A stretch of DNA of 13,133 nt from Fidelibacterota bacterium. GTDB lineage: Bacteria > Fidelibacterota > Marinisomatia > SCGC-AAA003-L08 > D37C17. Under the pieces are notes generated by a model. That model was not told where the DNA came from, ran no database searches, and saw only the letters and a list, made by a program, of their open reading frames with translations. The stretch is from assembly GCA_002705605.1 (NCBI GenBank), contig PAJD01000020.1, positions 21,927 to 35,059 of the forward strand, read 5' to 3'. The translations under genes were made by a program, and so were the position numbers. Shown here piece by piece: positions 7,289 through 13,133 of this stretch (its first letter is position 1; each line of letters begins with the position of its first letter).

Positions 7289-8641
7289 CTAGTTTTTTAA
7301 AATATTTTTTCTAGTATGTAAAAACCATGTATAGCTTATCATCGAAGATAAAAAGCATGATATTAATATTGCTATCCAAGCATAGTTTAATGGTTTATTG
7401 AGCACTATTATAAAATAATATGCTATTGAACAACTTATAATTATAACTCTGAAACAAGTTATTATAAACATAGGATATGCTTTTCCTAAGCCTTGCATGC
7501 ATCTGCTTGATATCATTGTAATTGTTACAAATGGAATAGCAAATGAAAATATTTTGAAATAGTCTGTTCCTATATTTATAATTAATATATCATTAGTAAA
7601 TAATGATAGCATATAATTCGATGAAAAATAAAAAACAAAACCAAAGATTATTGAAATTATAATTCCTACTTTAATACTATAATAAAATATATAATTAATT
7701 AGGTCGAATTTTTTTGCACCATAAAACATACCAATTAGAGTAACCATGCTAGTTGCTAAAGATATTATAGGAATAAAAAATAGATGTTCAATCCTATGAG
7801 CAGTTGAGTAGGCTGCAATTGCACTTGTTGAGTATTCTGACATATTTAATATAGAGTTATAAAAAAACAAACCAATTGACATGATAACCATTGATAATGA
7901 TGCTGGCAAACCTAACTTTAGAATATTATTTAATATATCAATATCATAAATAAAATTTTTCAGGTTTAAAGAAATGTAACTACGTTTTTTAAAAATCATT
8001 AGATAACAAAAAATGATAAATACAACAGCTTGACTTGTTACTGTTGCTATTGCAGCACCTTTTATCTGCATATAATAAATAAATGGAGGATCTAGTATCA
8101 GATTTATAACTGTTCCTAGTCCTAATACTTTCATTGGGAGGAGTGTATCACCTTCTCCAGATAGAATAGATCTAAAGAAAATACTTAAAACCATAAACGG
8201 TGTTCCTATTAACATGGTGTAAAAATAATCAGATGCATGATAGAAAACTTCATTATTATCTGATTGATATTGTATTAATGAATCACCTAGAAAGATACCA
8301 ATTAGTATAAAGATTATTGATAATATTACTCCTAAAATAATAATATGTTCAGCAGCATTATCGGCTTGTTTTTTTTCTTCTTGACCAATCTTTTGTGCAA
8401 TAACTGTTGTAGCACCTGAGCCTAATCCGAATGTTATTCCCATGATTATAAACATTGGAGGGAAAATTAATCCTAACCCTGCTAAAGCATCTCCTCCAAC
8501 CCACTTTCCAATAAAAGCAGTATCTATTAACATATAAATAGCTTGAACACTCATCCCTAGCATCATAGGTATAGATAGTTTCCATAATGCAAGAGAGGGA
8601 TTATTTATAAATTCATTAAGTTTGTTTTTTGAATTAGTCAA
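7289..8641 (-). CDS. MATE-family multidrug/toxin efflux transporter
   Basis: Inner-membrane exporter of 450 aa with about twelve hydrophobic segments in two homologous halves (about 15-215 and 235-440). It is expected to expel cationic or lipophilic compounds using a sodium or proton gradient. Family features include WKLSIPMMLGM (20-30) opening TM1, D40 in YMLIDTAFIGKWVGG, FGLGSGATT (71-79), GEGDTLLPM (162-170), NLILDPPFI (180-188) with N180 and D184, and in the second half GLPASL (244-249) and SRCMQGLGKAYP (379-390). The only start compatible with the reading frame near the usual position is TTG at 8641, since the codon before it is a stop. This start overlaps the end of the LolA-like gene by 8 bases, so translation is probably coupled. 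It is last in a three-gene operon. The cargo is unknown; given the neighbours it may be an amphipathic molecule rather than a drug. Confidence 0.93.
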   Translation of the reverse strand: MTNSKNKLNEFINNPSLALWKLSIPMMLGMSVQAIYMLIDTAFIGKWVGGDALAGLGLIFPPMFIIMGITFGLGSGATTVIAQKIGQEEKKQADNAAEHIIILGVILSIIFILIGIFLGDSLIQYQSDNNEVFYHASDYFYTMLIGTPFMVLSIFFRSILSGEGDTLLPMKVLGLGTVINLILDPPFIYYMQIKGAAIATVTSQAVVFIIFCYLMIFKKRSYISLNLKNFIYDIDILNNILKLGLPASLSMVIMSIGLFFYNSILNMSEYSTSAIAAYSTAHRIEHLFFIPIISLATSMVTLIGMFYGAKKFDLINYIFYYSIKVGIIISIIFGFVFYFSSNYMLSLFTNDILIINIGTDYFKIFSFAIPFVTITMISSRCMQGLGKAYPMFIITCFRVIIISCSIAYYFIIVLNKPLNYAWIAILISCFLSSMISYTWFLHTRKNILKN

Positions 8642-9398
8642 TTAGAGGCATTCTCTTGATTGTTTTAGTGTGGAATATATCATCAGTAAAACCCATGTTT
8701 ATTTTTATATCACTTACTGTCAATAAGGTTGAATGATTTTTTTGGATGTTTTCAACAAAGAGTTCATTCATAATTGAATAATTATCAATTATTGAATATC
8801 TAATAGTTTTCTTTTTTAAAAGTTTTTTATCTTTATCATAAGACTCTTCTTTATATGACAGATAATTTTCTTTATCAACCCATGAAACATGCTTGCTATA
8901 TTCGCTACTTTTATCATTTGGGATACTCTCTAAGATATAGCATTTTTTTATTTCATCATCTTTAAAACAAGAAGCGTTATTATCTAATATTTTATATCTG
9001 TAATCATCAACATCTCGGTTTGTCATATCTTCAAAGCTTAAGTCTGAGCCCATAAATGAATCAGATTTTTTTTGAGATGAAATTCTTCTAAATTTTTTAA
9101 ATGCTGGTAACCACATATTCATAAAATCGTCACCTTCATCTTTTTCAATTTTTAAAAATGAAATTCCATAATCATCTTTTGGTTCTAAAAACCAGATCAT
9201 TTGTTTTTTACTATCATCTTTGGATTTACTAATAAGTAGTAAGTTTTTTTTCTTACCTTTTTTATTAATTAATAGCATAGAGCTATTTGATTGGATATCA
9301 TCAGGTTGAGGTCTATCCTTCATTTCCTGAGCAAGCTCTATCCCAGTCATTGAAAAAATTAAGTTTAAACAAATTATTATATTTAAATATATTCTCAT
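8634..9398 (-). CDS. LolA-like outer-membrane lipoprotein-sorting family protein (periplasmic)
   Basis: Exported 254-aa protein with a signal peptide at about 1-23 (hydrophobic NIIICLNLIFSMTG). The mature part looks like the LolA-like family that commonly accompanies RND/MMPL exporters. Visible family hallmarks are QMIWFLEPKDDYGISFL (66-82), MWLPAFKKFRRI (95-106), SFMGSDLSFEDM (114-125) and the final segment DIKINMGFTDDIFHTKTIKR (230-249). LolA-like proteins form a half-barrel that holds acyl chains, so this one probably carries a lipid or lipidated cargo across the periplasm. Two cysteines, C144 and C153, could form a disulfide. It begins 8 bases after the RND stop; its AAGG ribosome binding site (9405-9408) overlaps that stop codon. 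The end overlaps the MATE start by 8 bases. It is not LolA itself, being longer and sitting in an exporter operon. The family is fairly sure; the cargo is inferred. Confidence 0.85.
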   Translation of the reverse strand: MRIYLNIIICLNLIFSMTGIELAQEMKDRPQPDDIQSNSSMLLINKKGKKKNLLLISKSKDDSKKQMIWFLEPKDDYGISFLKIEKDEGDDFMNMWLPAFKKFRRISSQKKSDSFMGSDLSFEDMTNRDVDDYRYKILDNNASCFKDDEIKKCYILESIPNDKSSEYSKHVSWVDKENYLSYKEESYDKDKKLLKKKTIRYSIIDNYSIMNELFVENIQKNHSTLLTVSDIKINMGFTDDIFHTKTIKRMPLID

Positions 9399-9406
9399 AT
9401 TATACC

Positions 9407-11794
9407 TTATAATTTATGTTTGAAATATTCTATAGATGAAGCTAAAAGTGTTAGTGTACCAAAAGAACATGCTACCATTGCAAATACCATTAGGCCTCCA
9501 ATCTGTGCGAGTGGAATGATTGCTGATAGCATAAGTGATGCAAAGCCCATATTTGATAGTGCATCAAGGATAATAGGATGCCCTACATTATTAATAGTTG
9601 AGATAGTTTTATTAGACTTTTTTAATTTTAATAGTTCTCTATACTCGGATGTATAATGAATTGAAAAATCAACCCCAACTCCAATAATGATAGAGCTTAA
9701 TATAGCGGTCATATGAGTTAAATCAATCCCGAGTAAACCCATAAGACCAAAATTAACTATTATAGCAGACCCTAAGGGAAGAATTGATAGAAAACCAAAT
9801 TTCCAGGATTTGAAAAATATTGTACATACAATAAATATGATTAACATTGATAGCCCAATACTTAGTAATGAGGATTTTATAACTAGCCAAATGAATTCAG
9901 CTAGAATAATCATTATCCCAGATAATCTAAAAGTTAAGTCTGTATCTTTTAGTTCTTGATCTATATAACTTTTTATGTTTTCTCTATATTCAATTAATTC
10001 AATAGTTGAAAATGTTTTCATTAGACTTGTAACTATTGTTGAATTATTTTCATAGTTAATTATTTTATCTAAATCTGAATCATCATTCATCTGATATAGA
10101 AAAAATAAATTATTAACTTCTTGTCTTGTATCTGGGATTGAATAATAATTTGAATCTCCATCCATAATAGTTTCATGTAGCTGTTTAACAATATCAGTAA
10201 TGGAAATTGTACTTGTTACAACTTCCATAGATTCTAAATACTTTTCAATTGATTCTATTTTTTTAAGATTTTCAGGTTCTTTTAAAGCGCCTTCTTTATC
10301 TGTCTCTATATTTACCATTAGATTTAAATTGCCAGTCATATTATTATCTAAAAATATTGCTGAATCTCTAATGATATTGCCTTTTCTAAACATCTTAATA
10401 TAATTAACTTCAACATTTATTAATGTTACACCAATGATTGATATAAACAGAAATAAAAGGGAAGGATATAGAATTTTTTTAGGATTCTTGATTACAAGTA
10501 GTCCAAATTTATCAATTAATTTTTCTAGTAAACTTTTTCTGTTTATTGCTTTTGAATTAATTTCCCATTTAACTAAAGAAATTATAGCTGGCATCAATGT
10601 TAAAGATAGAAGCCATGCTAAACAAATTCCGAAGGCTAACACCATCCCATATCCATTCATTCCTGTAAGAGGCGAAAAAATTAATGTTAAAAAAGCTAAA
10701 GATGTTGTTATTGATGTTAAAGTTATTGGTAGTGTAAGATGGTCCATTGTTTTTCTTATGGCTTTATCTATATTTTTTAATAATCTTAATTCTTTAAAAA
10801 ATCTACCAACAATATGAACTCCATCAGAGTTAGCGATTGTTAATAATACAATAGGCATAGAAGTGTGATTTAATGTAAAATAAAAAATATCAGATTTGGT
10901 AAAGTTATAAATCCAGCCCATAAATCCTAACATTCCAAGTAAAGAAAGACTGATGATTGAAATTATTATAGCCACAGCAGCAATATTTCTAAAATTTATT
11001 AATAGTACAAAGCACATTAGAGCTAATCCAATTAATATTAATGCTTTTACTTCACTAGCAACAAGACCAGGGACTGCTCCAGTAACGTATGCTTGTCCTC
11101 CATAGTGATATTCTAGATTTTTGATTTCTCCATTAATTGTATAATTTGGGTATTTATCTGTAATATTATGAATGAAATAGGTTATATCAGCATACCTGTC
11201 ATTACCCTTAGGTCTTATTACTATATTTAAGTAATCTTCATTTTTGCTCACTATATTCTTTTTTAACTCAATATTATTGTTAAGATATTGAACAATTGAA
11301 TCAAGTTGTGATGTAGTTATATTTTTTTGTGGCATTAAATCTTCAACTATAATAGAACTATCTAAATGACTAAAATATATTTTACTAGCGGTAGGAATTG
11401 AAATGACTTCTTCAATAGGATCATATCCCTCTATTTGCTCTGACATCTCCCAAGCAATTTTTAATAATTCTGGGTTAATAGCATTAGAGCCTTTATTACC
11501 AATGGCTATATACATAAATTCAGAATTACCAAACTCATCTCTTATATCTTCAAATGTAGTTATAGATTCAATGTTTTTTGGCAATAACTTGACCATATCA
11601 TCATCTTGGACAACATATTGAATTCCATAGATTAAAAAGGCATTTAATAATAAAGTTAAGCTTATAGTTATTTTAGGAAACTTTAAAGAATTGTTAATTA
11701 GATATGTTTTTAAATATTTCAAAATTAAGTTAATTAATATTAATTTTACTGCATAATAGTAAACAATTTTATTATGCATATGCTTACTAAACAA
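9407..11794 (-). CDS. RND superfamily (MMPL/HpnN-like) exporter
   Basis: Large inner-membrane transporter (up to 795 aa) with the duplicated RND plan. TM1 is at about 42-61, a periplasmic loop at 62-245, a five- to six-helix block at 247-410, TM7 at about 440-460, a second loop at 461-620 and a final helix block at 630-790. Proton-relay-type motifs occur in both halves: NSDGVHIVGRF (322-332) with D324 and H327, and GVGVDFSIHYTSEYREL (705-721) with D709 and H713. The size and layout match the lipid-exporting MMPL/HpnN group rather than the larger AcrB type (about 1,050 aa), and no membrane-fusion protein gene is nearby. The start is uncertain: the longest frame opens with TTG at 11794, an ATG lies at 11779 and another TTG at 11722, none with a Shine-Dalgarno site. 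It is first in an operon with the LolA-like and MATE genes. Cargo is likely lipid-like, by inference from its partner. Confidence 0.92.
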   Translation of the reverse strand: MFSKHMHNKIVYYYAVKLILINLILKYLKTYLINNSLKFPKITISLTLLLNAFLIYGIQYVVQDDDMVKLLPKNIESITTFEDIRDEFGNSEFMYIAIGNKGSNAINPELLKIAWEMSEQIEGYDPIEEVISIPTASKIYFSHLDSSIIVEDLMPQKNITTSQLDSIVQYLNNNIELKKNIVSKNEDYLNIVIRPKGNDRYADITYFIHNITDKYPNYTINGEIKNLEYHYGGQAYVTGAVPGLVASEVKALILIGLALMCFVLLINFRNIAAVAIIISIISLSLLGMLGFMGWIYNFTKSDIFYFTLNHTSMPIVLLTIANSDGVHIVGRFFKELRLLKNIDKAIRKTMDHLTLPITLTSITTSLAFLTLIFSPLTGMNGYGMVLAFGICLAWLLSLTLMPAIISLVKWEINSKAINRKSLLEKLIDKFGLLVIKNPKKILYPSLLFLFISIIGVTLINVEVNYIKMFRKGNIIRDSAIFLDNNMTGNLNLMVNIETDKEGALKEPENLKKIESIEKYLESMEVVTSTISITDIVKQLHETIMDGDSNYYSIPDTRQEVNNLFFLYQMNDDSDLDKIINYENNSTIVTSLMKTFSTIELIEYRENIKSYIDQELKDTDLTFRLSGIMIILAEFIWLVIKSSLLSIGLSMLIIFIVCTIFFKSWKFGFLSILPLGSAIIVNFGLMGLLGIDLTHMTAILSSIIIGVGVDFSIHYTSEYRELLKLKKSNKTISTINNVGHPIILDALSNMGFASLMLSAIIPLAQIGGLMVFAMVACSFGTLTLLASSIEYFKHKL

Positions 11795-11855
11795 AGGATA
11801 TAAATATTACAGATTGTTACTTAAATTATGATTACTAAATATAAGGGATTTATTA
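11795..11855. promoter_or_regulatory. Divergent spacer between the RND operon and gdhA
   Basis: This 61-base AT-rich gap separates two divergent start codons and so must contain promoter elements for the RND operon, for gdhA, or both, unless they lie within the flanking 5' coding ends. AAGGGA at 11843-11848 is a plausible ribosome binding site for gdhA, seven bases before its ATG. I see no clear -35/-10 pair with proper spacing and no operator palindrome. Confidence 0.4.
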
Positions 11856-13133
11856 ATGTATAAAACATCAAATGAATTTATTGAAAAATTAATATCTAAA
11901 ACACCGGGTGAAATAGAGTTTCATCAAGCAGTAAAAGAAGTTATGCATTCTATTTGGGATTATATACAAGATAACCCGGAATATCTTCATGCAAATATTC
12001 TTGATAGAATTGTTGAACCTGAGAGAGTAATTATGTTTAGAGTCCCTTGGCTTGATGATAAAGGGAGCGTTCAAGTAAATAGAGGCTATAGAATTGAATT
12101 TAATTCTGCAATTGGACCGTATAAGGGTGGTTTAAGATTTCATCCATCGGTTAATTTGGGGATATTGAAATTTTTAGGATTTGAACAAATTTTTAAAAAT
12201 AGTTTGACAACTATTTCCATGGGTGGTGGAAAAGGGGGATCAGACTTTGATCCTAAAGGAAAGTCAAATGAAGAAGTAATGAAATTTTGTCAATCATTTA
12301 TGAATGAATTGCAAAGACATATAGGTCCATATACTGATGTTCCAGCTGGTGATATAGGCGTAGGAGCAAGAGAAATAGGTTATATGTTTGGTCAATATAA
12401 AAAAATTAGGAATGAATTTACAGGCGTACTTACTGGAAAAGGATTAAATTGGGGAGGAAGTTTAATTAGACCTGAAGCAACGGGTTATGGGACTGTTTAT
12501 TTTGCTGAGGAAATGCTAAATAAAAAAGATGATTCTTTTAAAGATAAAGTAGTCGCTATATCAGGTTCAGGAAATGTAGCACAATATGCAGCTGAGAAAG
12601 TAAATGAATTAGGTGGGAAAGTTGTTTCTTTATCAGACTCTTCAGGAACTATCTATGATAAAGATGGTATTAATAATGAAAAATTAAAGTATGTTTTTGA
12701 TTTGAAAAATAATAGAAGAGGTAGAATAAAGGAATATACAAATAAATTTAAAGCTGAATATTTAGATGGTAAAAACCCATGGGGTATAAAATGTGATATT
12801 GCTTTGCCTTGTGCTACACAAAATGAGATTAATAAATCTGATGCAGAAAAACTAATTAGTAATGGTTGTTTCTGTATTGCAGAAGGTGCAAATATGCCAT
12901 CAGATAATGATGCTATCAATGTTTATTTGAAAAATAAAATATTATTTGGTCCAGGTAAAGCAGCTAATGCTGGAGGAGTTGCAGTTTCAGGACTTGAAAT
13001 GAGTCAAAATAGTGTTTTTTCTTCTTGGTCAAGGGATGAAGTTGATTTGAAATTAAGTAAAATCATGAAAAATATTCATTCTCAATGTATTGAATTTGGT
13101 TCTGAAAATAATTATATTAATTATGTTAAAGGA
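11856..13133 (+). CDS. gdhA: NADP-type glutamate dehydrogenase, 3' end beyond the window
   Basis: Catalyses reversible reductive amination of 2-oxoglutarate by ammonium to L-glutamate in the cytoplasm. The reading frame is open from the ATG at 11856 to the window edge: 426 codons without a stop, against about 445-450 for the hexameric bacterial enzyme, so only some 20 residues are missing. Substrate-binding and catalytic motifs are intact: GPYKGGLRFHPSVN (87-100) with K90, SMGGGKGGSDFDPKGK (121-136) with catalytic K126, and PAGDIGVGAREIGY (163-176) with D166. The dinucleotide-binding loop is SGSGNVAQYAAEK (236-248). The strand following it ends in SDSSGTIYD (260-268), as in NADP-dependent GdhA of E. 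coli, rather than the NAD-type pattern, so a biosynthetic role is likely. A weak ribosome binding site, AAGGGA, precedes it by seven bases. The gene is divergent from the RND operon. Confidence 0.96.
   Translation, partial: MYKTSNEFIEKLISKTPGEIEFHQAVKEVMHSIWDYIQDNPEYLHANILDRIVEPERVIMFRVPWLDDKGSVQVNRGYRIEFNSAIGPYKGGLRFHPSVNLGILKFLGFEQIFKNSLTTISMGGGKGGSDFDPKGKSNEEVMKFCQSFMNELQRHIGPYTDVPAGDIGVGAREIGYMFGQYKKIRNEFTGVLTGKGLNWGGSLIRPEATGYGTVYFAEEMLNKKDDSFKDKVVAISGSGNVAQYAAEKVNELGGKVVSLSDSSGTIYDKDGINNEKLKYVFDLKNNRRGRIKEYTNKFKAEYLDGKNPWGIKCDIALPCATQNEINKSDAEKLISNGCFCIAEGANMPSDNDAINVYLKNKILFGPGKAANAGGVAVSGLEMSQNSVFSSWSRDEVDLKLSKIMKNIHSQCIEFGSENNYINYVKG

Noticed and set aside
10434-10817. 127-codon plus-strand frame antisense to the RND exporter
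   Set aside because: It is antisense to conserved transmembrane and motif regions of the exporter, has no ribosome binding site and shows no recognisable domain; long antisense frames arise easily opposite AT-rich membrane protein genes.
11889-12074. 61-codon minus-strand frame at the start of gdhA
   Set aside because: It is antisense to the N-terminal part of glutamate dehydrogenase and has no supporting signal.
12653-12919. 88-codon minus-strand frame within the gdhA region
   Set aside because: The plus strand here encodes uninterrupted glutamate dehydrogenase with conserved motifs, so the minus-strand frame is a shadow.
1-13133. CRISPR array, tRNA/rRNA genes, insertion sequences, prophage or defence island
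   Set aside because: Reading both strands showed no regular direct repeats with spacers, no cloverleaf-like or rRNA segments, no transposase or integrase, and no recognised defence gene.

Overview
The window is a very AT-rich stretch (by eye well under one third G+C, not computed) of a Gram-negative bacterial genome. It is densely packed with protein genes on both strands. An outer-membrane-type small beta-barrel, a periplasmic HtrA protease and a LolA-like/RND exporter pair all point to a double membrane. The secreted C10 peptidase ends in a PKD domain followed by two dockerin-type calcium motifs. That style of C-terminus, with the low G+C and the mixed use of Shine-Dalgarno sites, is most like uncultured marine FCB-group bacteria, and Marinimicrobia (SAR406) is my best guess. 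This is an inference from protein style; no rRNA or other phylogenetic marker is present.

Layout. Positions 28-4830 (+) hold an MscS-family channel, a Rieske non-haem iron oxygenase, a secreted C10 (streptopain-like) peptidase overlapping a class I SAM methyltransferase, and a small beta-barrel protein with a good ribosome binding site. A perfect 12-bp hairpin with A and T tracts (4849-4877) separates this block from an HtrA/DegQ protease on the minus strand (4885-6222). A short divergent spacer leads to a classical short-chain dehydrogenase (6317-7174, +). This converges on a minus-strand operon whose order of transcription is RND/MMPL exporter (11794-9407), LolA-like periplasmic protein (9398-8634) and MATE transporter (8641-7289). 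A minus-strand terminator-like hairpin lies at 7201-7173. After a 61-bp divergent spacer, an NADP-type glutamate dehydrogenase (gdhA) starts at 11856 and runs off the right edge with 426 codons visible.

How the genes work together. The clearest functional unit is the RND + LolA-like pair, a combination expected to move a lipid or lipoprotein-like cargo between inner and outer membrane, with a MATE transporter translationally overlapping behind it. HtrA fits envelope quality control. The MscS channel and Rieske oxygenase are adjacent and may be co-transcribed, but a shared role such as osmolyte handling is only a guess. GdhA is ordinary nitrogen metabolism.

I looked for CRISPR arrays, tRNA/rRNA genes, insertion sequences, defence genes and phage genes and saw none. 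No gene-free stretch exceeds about 120 bp. I do not see strong evidence for a wholly new system. The most interesting items are the domain makeup of the C10 peptidase, its overlap with a methyltransferase, a Glu at the usual Asp bridging site of the Rieske oxygenase, and the RND/LolA-like/MATE operon.
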